From: an uncultured Muribaculum sp.
GTDB lineage: Bacteria > Bacteroidota > Bacteroidia > Bacteroidales > Muribaculaceae
NCBI RefSeq assembly: GCF_910583865.1
Contig: NZ_CAJTYX010000008.1
Location: forward strand, 1 to 64,000
DNA length: 64,000 bases
Direction of reading: 5' to 3'
The first letter of the stretch is position 1, and each line of letters opens with the position of its first letter. Position numbers and translations under genes: made by a program. The notes beneath the pieces were generated by a model. It had not been told where the DNA came from, did no database searches, and worked only from the letters and a program-made list of their open reading frames with translations. Shown piece after piece: positions 35,918 to 46,600 of the stretch.

Positions 35918-38629
35918 TTACATAACTACCTTATGGGTCACACCGTCCGTAACCACTATGTAGAGGCCGGAAGGCATATCCAGCGACAGATTCGAGACTC
36001 CGGGCAAAGAGATGCGGAGCATGCAGGCGCCTGTAATCGCGAACACCTCCACATTTGCAACCGATTCACCCCTATTGCTGATGGTCATGACATTATTACC
36101 GGTAGAGACAATGCACTCAGATCCATTGCCGGTTTCTGTTTCCCATATACCCGATTCGGCCATCGTGCGGACCATGCGCGGGAGGGAAGGAACAGAAGTG
36201 AATACACCATCGGTAGCAGTGACACTATATTGATAGAGGGTCGACGGCTTCAATCCGTCCACTTTAAAGGAAAGGACATTACCCACATCGATCCCATCAT
36301 AAGGAAGAAGGGGTTGCGCCAGAATGCCGGTATGCGCCACTTTTATATCATCAATCACGAGCGTACCCTTGGTCACAGGCTTCCGGAACTTGATACGTGT
36401 TGAATAGCATGGCATATCGGCAAACTCACTTTCAACAACAACCGTTGCCCCGGCTTTGTCCGACACCAGGGAAGTGATTTCGGCAAGAGTGCGCCATTCT
36501 CGGCCATCATAACCGGAAACCTCTATCGCATGGCTGTCATCAGCCTTGATTCCACGATACCAGAATGACAGTGATGTTATCATATCATGGCTTAGCGGCG
36601 ACTGCACAGACGCCCCGTCAGAGGCCATGCTCAACCCCGGTGCCATACTGCCATAATATCCGGTAAATGAGCCTGTGGTGCAACCGGGAGTCACACCCCA
36701 TCCGTCAGGCGTCATGATGCCGTCGGCAAAATCATTTATCTGTACTGACGGGGACTGCTCAGACACCTCGCTGACAGTCAGCATATAACCAGTGGCTCCT
36801 GCCAGCGCGTCCCAGTTGGCGGTAAAGCCCGAAGATGTCACCTCGGTGCAGGAAGCGGCCTGCATCACCGAAGAGCGGAAATCGGGCTCCAAGGTCGTCA
36901 CGGCATTCTCGGCAGAATAATGACTCACACGTCCCCCGCCCATGGCACGTACCACACAGAAGTATTCGGTCGAAGGGGTCAGCCCGGTCACATCGGCCGA
37001 AGTGGCGTCACCGGTCATATAGATCCGGTAACCATCGACATAAACCTTGCTTACAACCGACCCTTGGCGAACCTTGGTATAGACATCGAGTACATACCCT
37101 GTCGCCTCTGGCACAGGATTCCAGCCGACCATGAACGATACAGGTGAAATCTCACCGACTCCGTTTATCTCAGGCGTATCAAGCATATTGCCCGTATGAG
37201 CCACATGAAACACGACTGTGCCGTCGGAACCTTCCCTGATGTTGAACAGACCGGCATCCAACGCCGACCCGCTCCATGTTTTCATCAATGACAGTTCCCT
37301 CACATCGGCAGCTCCGGGGAAAGAATCGCCGCTGCGCGTTGCTGACGATGAATTGCGGTCAGCCTCGACAAGGTCTATGCGCTGATGTGACGCGTTATTG
37401 TTGACGGTGTTCTGCTTCCAAGCCGCCTCATCATAATCGATATGCCATACCAGAAGGCCGTGCCCCGGCAGATATGCATCCCATCCCGAGCGCTGCCTGT
37501 TCTCTATGAGATAATATTCATTTTCCGAAGAGGCAGGAACCATGAACGCCTTGTTTACACCGGGAGCAATCGAATACTCCTTTTCAGAAGCCGCAAGCTC
37601 CTCCGGTTCAATCCAGCCAAGCGCATAACGTTCATAGGCAGAGAACAACGGAGGAGTGTGTCCGTTGTTGTTTCTGCCACCCGATGCCATTATGCTCCAT
37701 GTGCCCGGATGCTCTTCGTTAGAATAGTCAGTGGCATAGAGGTCGGGAAGCCCCAGGACATGCGAGAACTCATGACAGAAAGTGCCGATTCCGACAAGCT
37801 TGTTGGTTGACATGTCGATTTCGTTGGAGCATGCATATCTGTCAAGGCGCACCCCGTCGAATTCGGCATGAAGCTTCGCCCATGCAAAACCCGAATGAGG
37901 CCATATCGTGTTGATTGCCGCCCCGTCGGCCTGACTATATCCGGGATAAAACACATATACGTTATCGATATAACCGTCCTCATCGAGATCGAACTCCTTG
38001 AAATCGATTTCGTCATCGACAAGCGCGCAGGCATCACGAATCATCTCCTCAGGCCGCACGTCCGGCCGTCCTTCAACCGCAGCGCCATAATAAGCCATTC
38101 CATTCGGCAAGACAACCGGCCCGACCACAGTGGGATCAAGTTCGAATGCCCCGAAAGAGCTGTCGGAAAAATAGTCGCATACGCTCCCTGTGGCCCCGTT
38201 GTCGCTAAACCCGTGCTGGCTGATCATCCTGCCCATCAATTCGGCCGGATTCTCCGAAACAAAAGGCTTATCGGCAAACGCTGCCAATATGACCAATGTC
38301 TTGACCTTCCCTTTGGTAGGATATGAGCCAACACGCCGTACCTCTTCTCGGGCCGATGCCGAGACTGCATTCAATGCGGCAGCTTTCCGGAGAGGAGAGG
38401 AAAACGAACGCCCGGTTGGCACAAGCGCCCCCGACATGTCCGGTTCAAGCACCATCCCGTCGGAAGCGACATACACACACCAGGTTCCGTCACCATATAT
38501 CTCAGCCTCGACAGTGGATCCGTCAGGTTGCGCTACCGGCACAAGGCCCGGGCGCGGCGGCATAGCGAATGCCGCCGCGCAGGCCAGTGTCAGAGAAGCC
38601 ATAAAGAAAATATTCCTCAGTTTCTCCAT
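35918..38629 (-). CDS. Secreted M6-family metalloprotease with fibronectin III and T9SS domains
   Basis: The 903-aa protein has a signal peptide (to about residue 22), a short propeptide, and a catalytic domain at about 100-440. The zinc site is CHEFSHVLGLPDLY (H286, E287, H290). DLDEDGYIDNVYVFYPGYSQ is a calcium-loop-like segment, and ENRQRSGWDAYLPGHGLLVWHID is typical of immune-inhibitor-A/M6 peptidases. Fibronectin III-like modules follow at about 475-600 and 600-830, the second interrupted by a jelly-roll insertion. The C-terminus (VEVFAITGACMLRISL, MPSGLYIVVTDGVTHKVVM) is a T9SS sorting domain. It starts 8 nt after the stop of the fn3 giant, so the two form one operon. Likely substrates are host or dietary proteins. 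Confidence 0.92.
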   Translation of the reverse strand: MEKLRNIFFMASLTLACAAAFAMPPRPGLVPVAQPDGSTVEAEIYGDGTWCVYVASDGMVLEPDMSGALVPTGRSFSSPLRKAAALNAVSASAREEVRRVGSYPTKGKVKTLVILAAFADKPFVSENPAELMGRMISQHGFSDNGATGSVCDYFSDSSFGAFELDPTVVGPVVLPNGMAYYGAAVEGRPDVRPEEMIRDACALVDDEIDFKEFDLDEDGYIDNVYVFYPGYSQADGAAINTIWPHSGFAWAKLHAEFDGVRLDRYACSNEIDMSTNKLVGIGTFCHEFSHVLGLPDLYATDYSNEEHPGTWSIMASGGRNNNGHTPPLFSAYERYALGWIEPEELAASEKEYSIAPGVNKAFMVPASSENEYYLIENRQRSGWDAYLPGHGLLVWHIDYDEAAWKQNTVNNNASHQRIDLVEADRNSSSATRSGDSFPGAADVRELSLMKTWSGSALDAGLFNIREGSDGTVVFHVAHTGNMLDTPEINGVGEISPVSFMVGWNPVPEATGYVLDVYTKVRQGSVVSKVYVDGYRIYMTGDATSADVTGLTPSTEYFCVVRAMGGGRVSHYSAENAVTTLEPDFRSSVMQAASCTEVTSSGFTANWDALAGATGYMLTVSEVSEQSPSVQINDFADGIMTPDGWGVTPGCTTGSFTGYYGSMAPGLSMASDGASVQSPLSHDMITSLSFWYRGIKADDSHAIEVSGYDGREWRTLAEITSLVSDKAGATVVVESEFADMPCYSTRIKFRKPVTKGTLVIDDIKVAHTGILAQPLLPYDGIDVGNVLSFKVDGLKPSTLYQYSVTATDGVFTSVPSLPRMVRTMAESGIWETETGNGSECIVSTGNNVMTISNRGESVANVEVFAITGACMLRISLPGVSNLSLDMPSGLYIVVTDGVTHKVVM

Positions 38630-38636
38630 GTCAAAT

Positions 38637-41600
38637 TTATTTGATTATCACAGAACGCGAGACATCGCCGGCTTTCACGATATAGATTCCCGGTTCCATC
38701 CCTATGCGCACTTCGCCATCGACACCAGCCGAACGCAACATACGCCCGTCAGGAGAATAGATGGCGGCAGCTACGGGTGCATCGGCAGCAATGACTACGT
38801 ACCGTCCTTCAACCTTGATAGAACATCCGCCTTCTGATCCAGCGTTCACATCAAGGATTCCGGAATAACCAGACACAGTAACCGTGTTGGAATATGGCGA
38901 TTCCCCTTCGGCAAACAGCGCGGTCACGTTATATCGATAAGAACCGTCAGATTCCGGTCTGTCGACGAATTCAGGCGATTTAAGAGGTTCATCGTTAATA
39001 CGTGTGCCATCACGATAAACATTATAGCCCAGCAATTCAATGTCAACCATATTGTCTGCCGGTGTGTAGGAAAGGTCATCGACAAGCAGCGCCATTGTTC
39101 CGGCGGAATTATAACGTATGGCGACATACTGAGTCTCTTCCGGAAGGTCGAATTCATAGTAGACATAACCATGTTCGGCATCCGTAGCATATCCGGCAGG
39201 GATATTCGATGCATAGGTGAACCGCTCAAAATCGGCAATATCGTCGGATTCGAGCGATACCATTATCTCGAATGATTCAAGACCATACTTTTCCGTCAGC
39301 GATTTAGCCCAGAACGAGATGAATTTGTCATCTTCCGAGAGCTTCGGCAGAATCAGCCAATCGTCATTGGGTTCATCGTACGAGTCCTTTCCTGTTTCAG
39401 GATCATAACGCTTGCTTTGCCAGAAAGCAAGAAGTTTATTGCCCGAATGTGCTTCCCATATCGTGCTCGTACCGCGAAGATTGAACTCAACCACATCCAC
39501 AACCTGGCATACCATGCCGTTCTGGCTGTTGGGAGTACCCATCATCGGTGCAGTGGTCGTGGTGGCAAGCATGTCGTTATCCACAAGTTTGTAATCATTC
39601 AGCCAGCCTATATTCTGGTTGACAATCATGTTGCCGTCAGGACCGCGTTTCACATCTATGCCACCTACGCTGCCGGCTTCCAATGTTTCAAAACTGTCAG
39701 TTACAGGAGCATTATACCGACATTCAGGGGCAGTCCACGAAAGCCGCACCTCCGATGATGATTCCGATGTGTTTCCAAGACCGACAGGAGCGGGAAGGGC
39801 CGACCTTACGACCTGCAGGTTGGCAACAAGGGCGTTGTTTGTCTTGTCCTCGTCGCTCATGCAATAAATCTGGGCCTGGACACGTGCAGAAGTGGCATTC
39901 GATGAAAGGAATGATTCCAGGTCGATTGTAGCCACACCACTCGGAGGAAGAGATGCAAGTGGCATACTTGCAGCCAGCTTGTCGTCAATAAGCACTTGCA
40001 CTTCACAAGCCGGCGAAGCCTTAAGTCCGGCATTGGCAACTTTCACAGAGGTGTTGAATGTCTTACCGGCATATATCTTAGAGGGGAAATCAACTCCGGC
40101 CACCATCAGGTCAGTATCAAAGCCCTCCTCTATACTGATACGGTCGAAAAGCACATAGGTTCCACTGCCGGGTGTTGAGCATTGCACGCAGAGCTGGAGG
40201 CGCGATTCGCCTTTGAACTTGTCAATAGGCACTACCACGAGGTTCCAACCGCTCGGTTTGTCGCCTTTTCTGATTACTTCCAAGTCAGTCCACTCTGTTC
40301 CGGAATTATTATTCCCCTTTATTTTGACCTCAGTCTGGTCATCGAAGAACATAACCCACATCTTCATTACAGGCTTGGAAAGGCCTGAAATATCAACAAT
40401 AGGCATTTCCAGACATGTGACGCCACGCGTAAACGGTGAGTAAACAAGCATTCCGCCATCATTATCAAACGCCGTGACAGGCACACCGTTAATGTCGTTT
40501 AACCCTTCGACATACGTAACAACATTCATCGCGTTGTATCCTTCTTCGATTTTACGCAACCACGGTGTCGAATGAAGGGCAGCCATCTCAAATGACTCAT
40601 AGAATGGCGTCTGATATGGTGTACCGAAGGCCGACTGATTGGATCTTGCCACAGTTCCGGCACCTGTTTCATTCACAGCCCATACATTGAACTGGAGCAC
40701 ATCCTGCGGATTCTCTAATTCCGGCTTGAAATCGGCAGAGAAACCATCGGTCGCTTCACCTATAGGTTCCGGTGAATCACCAACCGACACATGATATTGC
40801 AGTTTGGATACATCCATATAACCGCCATGTTGCCCGGCGGCGGGAGCCTCCCATGTAAGACGCGCGAATTCGCCATCCTGAATCCAGCGGACATTCACAG
40901 GGGCACCGGGAAGGTCAACACCTATCCAGCATGTGGATTCGACCGGCATACCATCGCCGCTGTCGTTATCACACGTCACACTATACGTATTGTTGCCTTG
41001 GGCAGGAGCTTCATCGACAGCCTCCAGAACCGCGCCCGGCGCCGGATTCTCAAATACCTTCACAACAGTCCCGGTGGTGGTATTGGTAAGGACAGCATGC
41101 TTGATAGCACCGAGTTCATTGCCAGCAAAATCAATGGTCGGACATTTGAACGACACAGTTGCCTGCATTGCACCCATCGGAGCGGCCTTGACTTCGAGAC
41201 CGGAAACCGTGCCGGGCACCGTTGCATTGTATCCGGCACCTATATAAAAGTCCGTAATGCTGATAGCGCCGTTACCCTTTGGTGTCAGCACATGCAATCC
41301 GAAGTAATATTCACCGTCCTCCTCAGGAACAATCCATTCGTCAAGCGCGGCATATCCACGGAAAACCGATGTCCTTATATTGTTGGTCATGCTTTCAGGA
41401 GTGGCATCTTTCCCAAGACAGACATCAACCCTGTGGATTTCCATACCGACACTCCCGAGAATGTTTAGCTTCAGATTATAATGCTTCCCTTTTTCAAGAG
41501 TGATAGGCGGCGACATAAGCCAGTCATCTGAATCCTGCTGGGGGTTAAGCATAAACCACACAAGATTCTCGGAATACATCCATGAAAAGCCATCATTATT

Positions 41601-43178
41601 TGCATCTTCAAAAGTGAACAGTCCAAAACCCTGGTTATCGAAAACATACGAGAACGGAGGGTTCACGCCAAACTCCTTACCCAACAAAACGGGGGTGCTT
41701 ACAGCCTGTTCACTGGTGTTTACCCCGTCGGATGCCACAACCTTGTATGTGTAATAGTTCATGGCATCTATCGTAGCATCGGTCCAGGACGCATCCTTCA
41801 CACCCTCTGCAACGACGACCTCTCCGGGATCACGGGTAATAATGTAAGCCAATGCATCCATGTCGATATATCCACCGTTGACACCGCCTGTTGAAGGAAT
41901 CCATGAGATAAGCGGTGATGCGCCCGTGCCACTAACAGTGACATTTTGTGGCGCCATGGGGATGTCATGACCGATATACACACTCTGCCGGCCTTCCATA
42001 CCGGCATTCCCGTTGCATTCGGCATAAGCGACAAATTCGTGGGTTCCGGCTTCAAGTGTCAATGGTATGGAAATATCCTCGCCGGGAGCCGCATCGCCAC
42101 TGTTATCTTCTCCGTCAACCAACAGATGATATGTCAGGGTTTCTGACAGCGGTGTGCCGGAAACCGACGTCGCAGGCATTTTCATCGTTACATGCCCTGA
42201 CAAAGAACCTTTTGGGAAATCGATTGTCAGGTTATCGACCCATGTCGGCACGGGGCCTTTGTCGACAGGCAATGCAAACACGGCCGACCACTGGACCATG
42301 CGTCCCCCGAAGTCCGCCACCTTCGTCGCGGAACCGTCGGCAGTGTCTACCGTGTACACATCGCTACCTACAAAATAATAGAGTGTGGTCCCGTCATTAT
42401 CGAAGCAGAGACTACTGTTGCCCGACACCGAAATGCCAGTTGCCCCGAGGGCTTCAACCGCACCGGTGGCCTTGTCGATAGTGTAAAGCGTGCAATCCGC
42501 CCCCAGCCCATAAAGTTTACCGGACTTATCAAAAGCAAGAGTGGGGAATTTTTGCGGCAACGAGCCGACCGGCGACTGTTGCCCGGTATTCACATCTAAT
42601 GTGGACAATGAGAACGACGATCCCGCTGCATCGGCGAAACAGCCATATGCGACCTTATCAACAGGGTCATACGTCAAGGACGAGGCTCGAATCGCACTGA
42701 CCATGTTGTTTGACATATTGGCCCAGCCAAGTGACGAACTATATCTGTATATGAAATACAGATTAGCCATGGCATACGACTCGACCACATAATACTCCCC
42801 GTCTATAAACACAGCCGAATTGGCTTCCAGCGGGGCATTAATATAATTGCGGTTTTCAATCGTTACATTTTCACCAAAAGAGAAAGTGGAAACAGTCAGC
42901 ATACCGTTCTCCTGCAACAACCCGACGAACTCTGTTCCTTCGATGTCAGAAGAAGCCTTAGCTGTAGAAAATAATTGACCGTCAGTGTTTTTGAGTAAAT
43001 TGTTTTCATCGACGCTGACAATTGACACACCTTTCGACGAAGCATCAAGGCGAGCTGATTCAATGCGCTGTGGAAAAAAATTCTTGGCTGATGGCACAGT
43101 CGGCCCTGTATCAGCAGCATAGGCATAAGCACCGATCCCTCCCAGTAAGGCACTTAAGAACAACAAGTTAACTCTCAT
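38637..43178 (-). CDS. Giant T9SS-secreted fibronectin III / cleaved-adhesin-like protein
   Basis: The 1513-aa product begins MRVNLLFLSALLGGIGAYAYA, a signal peptide. Residues about 70-330 resemble a beta-propeller (KFPTLAFDKSGKLYGLGADC, SLCFDNDGTTLYYFVGSDVY). Then come several fibronectin III-like modules (PQNVTVSGTGASPLISWIPS, PVNVRWIQDGEFARLTWEAP, PAPVGLGNTSESSSEVRLSW) alternating with jelly-roll MAM/cleaved-adhesin-like blocks (DDWLMSPPITLEKGKHYNLK, DDWLILPKLSEDDKFISFWA). The last 75 residues are a T9SS sorting domain (VAAAIYSPDGRMLRSAGV, GIYIVKAGDVSRSVIIK). It is probably a surface adhesin or the partner of the downstream protease. Start chosen after the promoter at 43240-43270; 26 upstream codons are excluded. 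Confidence 0.85.
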   Translation of the reverse strand: MRVNLLFLSALLGGIGAYAYAADTGPTVPSAKNFFPQRIESARLDASSKGVSIVSVDENNLLKNTDGQLFSTAKASSDIEGTEFVGLLQENGMLTVSTFSFGENVTIENRNYINAPLEANSAVFIDGEYYVVESYAMANLYFIYRYSSSLGWANMSNNMVSAIRASSLTYDPVDKVAYGCFADAAGSSFSLSTLDVNTGQQSPVGSLPQKFPTLAFDKSGKLYGLGADCTLYTIDKATGAVEALGATGISVSGNSSLCFDNDGTTLYYFVGSDVYTVDTADGSATKVADFGGRMVQWSAVFALPVDKGPVPTWVDNLTIDFPKGSLSGHVTMKMPATSVSGTPLSETLTYHLLVDGEDNSGDAAPGEDISIPLTLEAGTHEFVAYAECNGNAGMEGRQSVYIGHDIPMAPQNVTVSGTGASPLISWIPSTGGVNGGYIDMDALAYIITRDPGEVVVAEGVKDASWTDATIDAMNYYTYKVVASDGVNTSEQAVSTPVLLGKEFGVNPPFSYVFDNQGFGLFTFEDANNDGFSWMYSENLVWFMLNPQQDSDDWLMSPPITLEKGKHYNLKLNILGSVGMEIHRVDVCLGKDATPESMTNNIRTSVFRGYAALDEWIVPEEDGEYYFGLHVLTPKGNGAISITDFYIGAGYNATVPGTVSGLEVKAAPMGAMQATVSFKCPTIDFAGNELGAIKHAVLTNTTTGTVVKVFENPAPGAVLEAVDEAPAQGNNTYSVTCDNDSGDGMPVESTCWIGVDLPGAPVNVRWIQDGEFARLTWEAPAAGQHGGYMDVSKLQYHVSVGDSPEPIGEATDGFSADFKPELENPQDVLQFNVWAVNETGAGTVARSNQSAFGTPYQTPFYESFEMAALHSTPWLRKIEEGYNAMNVVTYVEGLNDINGVPVTAFDNDGGMLVYSPFTRGVTCLEMPIVDISGLSKPVMKMWVMFFDDQTEVKIKGNNNSGTEWTDLEVIRKGDKPSGWNLVVVPIDKFKGESRLQLCVQCSTPGSGTYVLFDRISIEEGFDTDLMVAGVDFPSKIYAGKTFNTSVKVANAGLKASPACEVQVLIDDKLAASMPLASLPPSGVATIDLESFLSSNATSARVQAQIYCMSDEDKTNNALVANLQVVRSALPAPVGLGNTSESSSEVRLSWTAPECRYNAPVTDSFETLEAGSVGGIDVKRGPDGNMIVNQNIGWLNDYKLVDNDMLATTTTAPMMGTPNSQNGMVCQVVDVVEFNLRGTSTIWEAHSGNKLLAFWQSKRYDPETGKDSYDEPNDDWLILPKLSEDDKFISFWAKSLTEKYGLESFEIMVSLESDDIADFERFTYASNIPAGYATDAEHGYVYYEFDLPEETQYVAIRYNSAGTMALLVDDLSYTPADNMVDIELLGYNVYRDGTRINDEPLKSPEFVDRPESDGSYRYNVTALFAEGESPYSNTVTVSGYSGILDVNAGSEGGCSIKVEGRYVVIAADAPVAAAIYSPDGRMLRSAGVDGEVRIGMEPGIYIVKAGDVSRSVIIK

Positions 43179-43239
43179 ATAAATTTGAGATTTTAGATAA
43201 ATAATAATGATTGTCTCTGCCCGGATAACCGAGCGATTG

Positions 43240-43270
43240 CAAATATAAGCAAACAAATGTAAACTTCCAA
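43240..43270 (-). promoter_or_regulatory. Promoter of the fn3 giant / metalloprotease operon
   Basis: On the minus strand TTG (43268-43270), a 20-nt spacer and TATATTTG (43240-43247) fit the Bacteroidota consensus, about 60 nt before the ATG at 43178. Confidence 0.75.
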
Positions 43271-43484
43271 TAAAATATTTGTAACCAAAGCAAAATTCAA
43301 ATCCACAACAACATCGGGCGGCATATTGTCACCAATCGCCGATTCCCGATGTCATAATGGCACAGCCACCTTAAGGTGGTATTCAGAAAAACCAGTAAGT
43401 CCGGAACGCACCGGAGGAGTAAGGTTGCGCGTAGAGTTGGAGAGAAAACCATTGAATTGCGCAACCAAATGATGCCACGATTAA

Positions 43485-43516
43485 AGCGCCGCAGTCTATT
43501 TGCGGGCTGCGGCGCT
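43485..43516 (-). terminator. Hairpin downstream of the PKD gene
   Basis: A 10-bp GC stem AGCGCCGCAG/CTGCGGCGCT has a 12-nt loop and lies about 100 nt past the PKD stop. A second hairpin at 43528-43544 precedes it on the minus strand. Together they probably end the PKD transcript. Confidence 0.55.
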
Positions 43517-43618
43517 ATATCGGACGCGACGGCGCGAAGCCGTCATGAGGGATTCCTCTTTACTTCATCTTTACTTTACATGCACTTCCACGACTTTACA
43601 TGCACGTTTACGGGGTCG

Positions 43619-46600
43619 TTACTTCACAAGCACTTTCTTCGTGACAGCGCCCTGACGGACGACGTAGATGCCGGGGACTACCTTGTCGGCCGGGATGCGC
43701 AATCCCTGGAGATTGTAATATTCCACCGGAGCGGCAGGATCGATGACACCCGCGTCCACACCGTCAATGCCGGATGTGCCGCCGACAAACTTTATGCGCG
43801 GAGATATGGCAAACGACAGACCTCCGTTGTCTGTATCGTTGCTGTACCACTGCAGCTCGCCGGTAGGCTTATTCTCTTCATCCATGACAACGACCTGATG
43901 GTAGGCGGTGTTACGATCGTCGGATGCACGACGGGCAAGATACATGGCAATATCATCGCCGTCGGCGTTGGGGAAGCCTGCTATAGTCACGAAGAACTCA
44001 TCGGCGACGTTCACGGGAGCGCCGAAGCTGAACACGGTCGGGTCGTTGTAGGTCTCGGATGCGTCGACAAGCTCCGAGGCTTTCAGCTGTGAGGTGGCAA
44101 GCACCTCTCCGGGCAGACCGTTCTCCGACTTGGCGACAGACACGGTGATCGGCGTATCGGCAGAGTCCTCGGAAACAAGAGCCTTGGCGAAATAGACGTT
44201 GACGCTCGAAATCTCCGCAGCAGCAAGCGGTTTGGCAAACTTCTCGGCGAATGCCGGCATGTCGAGCCAGTTGGTGCCGCCGTAATATCCGTACCAACCA
44301 AGGACAACGGTTGTGAGATCTGTATTCTCCTTGGCGGCAATATTCCATGCGTTGGCCTCCTGCCCGGCCTTGATCTGATAGAGATAGGTTGACGACTCGC
44401 CCGCGGCATTCTTCACGGTGAGGTCGAGATCGTATGTGCCCGCCTCGGTATATCTGAAAGTGACGGCCTTGTCGGTGGAGGTTGTAATGTCGGCGCCCTG
44501 TATCTTCCACAGACGGCTCTCGACATTTCCTGTAGAGATGTCGGTGAATGTGAGGTCGACACCTACGGGCACCACGAGGACGGCCTCGGGAGAGTAGTAT
44601 GCCTGCTCGGGCACGCCGATCTCAGCCGTAGGCGGAATGCCGCGCACATTGATGAAGTTCTTGCGCGTGACGGTATTCTTGCCGCCATTTCCGTCGGTGA
44701 CGGTAAGCGTCACATCGTAGCTGCCGATATTATTGTAGACCACTGTAGGATTCTTTTCGGTTGATGTGGCTGTCTCCGCTCCGGGGAAGCTCCATTCCCA
44801 TGATATGGGATAGCCTCTCGACAAGTCGATGAAATCGATGCTCTCGCCGGCGATAATGTTTGCCACGGCATCGTCGCCGGTGTTGGTGCATACCACCTCC
44901 ACATCATCTACCATCACAGGATCGCCATACGTTCCATCGTAGACAAACGCAAACTCGATGGTCTTACCGGCATACTCCGACAGATTGACGCTATACTGCG
45001 CCCACTTCGTATCCTCCATCGCCTGATCCTGTGCTACTCTGAACGCATCCCATACGAGTTTCACACTCTCTCCTTCGACTATATATACCTGAAGGTTTGC
45101 ATAGACAAGCCATACGGGGTTGAAAACAGCCCAAAAATTCAGTGTCGCATCGGATGGGATCTCCACGGCCGGGCTTATAGCGAGATCCTGGACCTCGTTA
45201 CGGTCATACGGATGATACAGCGAATACTTGCTGGTGGGATTCACGGTACTGAACGCCGGGACATCATCATATGTTTCCTGCAGACTCCATGTAGCACCCG
45301 AACTAATCGACCATCCGGCGGTCTCCTCCTCCGAGTCGAAATGCCAGGATGCCACAGCAATCTCGGTCTGACGGGCAGTAAAGCGTGCTGCGAGCTTCTG
45401 GTTGACCTTGAACGAAGCCATTTTCACCTCGCTCCAGATGTTGTCGCCCACGGCCTGGATCCATATGGTGGTGTTCTCGTCGAAAGTCCGAGTCATAGTC
45501 GGCTCATGGTTGATCTCGAAGTCCTGGAGAAGCCCCCACTCGTCGATTTCAGGCTTGGTGTCGCCGATAGTGTACCACAACGCCTGCGCGCGTTCGTCGG
45601 TAGCGGTGAATGTCACCGTCACTTGCTCGTCAAACTCACCGCCATCGGGAGTAATCACCGGCGCGTCCATAGGAGGCTTGGCCACGACATGGAGGGCATA
45701 GCTCGCCTCGCCCGGATAATATGTGTCGTTGCCGGCAAAGGTAGCGCGAACGGTTGTCTCCCCGACCTTGACAGTTGTTATCCATCCGAACTTATCGACA
45801 TAGGCAACTTCCGGATCATCCGTCTTATAGGTTACCGTGAGCCTATCAGGATTGTTTAGATACGGGCCGCTACCGTCATCGGGCCACTCTATGGAGAATT
45901 CCTGCTCCTCGAAGCTGAGGACAGGAGCCTTGCGGATCACGTATTTTGCAACGGCTACCGCTCCATACACACCATCCTTACGGGCGACGGCCTTCAGGGT
46001 CATTGTCTCGTTAATGGTAATGGGAGCGGAATATACCACAGCGGTCTCCGACGAACGCGGGTTGCTGCCGTCGGTGGTGTAGACCACTTCGCACCCTTCC
46101 GGAGCCGTGATGCTCACTGTCTGGGCCTCATCGTATGTGCCCTCGGCCACTGATAGCGCAGGAGCCTCGAACGCAGGCGCCTCCTCTTCCCACTCTACCG
46201 TAATCTTCTTGATATAAAACGGTTTGGTTGCCCCGGTCTGCGTGAATTCTATCTTTATCTCCCCTTCCTGCATGTCCGTGGATGTAAACACATGCTCTAT
46301 CAGGGATTTCCCGGCAATGGAAGCCGGAGTGGCAGCGGAAGCGTAAGCCTTGCCGTTGACACTTACATTGACCGCCGCTTCAGTAGCCTCAGTACGGGAA
46401 CTGATAGTGACACTTTTGATTTTACCTTCAAATGAACCTGAAACAAGGTTGAATGCATCGACAGGCAATACTCCACCTGTAACCTTTCCTACCATCTGGC
46501 CGGATGTAGTAGTGAACGCAAGATAGCAACCTTCCGGAACGTTTATTGTCCACTCACGTTCATTCAGAGTACGAGTCTGAGTGGTCAACGTCTTGTCACT

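Larger units (their letters stand above)
43179..43618. other. Intergenic region between two giant secreted-protein genes
   Basis: It holds the promoter of the fn3 giant (43240-43270) and two hairpins downstream of the PKD gene: AGCGCCGCAG/CTGCGGCGCT (43485-43516) and GACGGC/GCCGTC (43528-43544). A short direct repeat CTTTACATGCAC occurs twice near 43573-43606. No coding region is supported. Confidence 0.65.

Noticed and set aside
43376..44092. 238-aa plus-strand frame downstream of the hairpins
   Set aside because: It is mostly antisense to the PKD gene and includes the hairpin region. No promoter or family motif.
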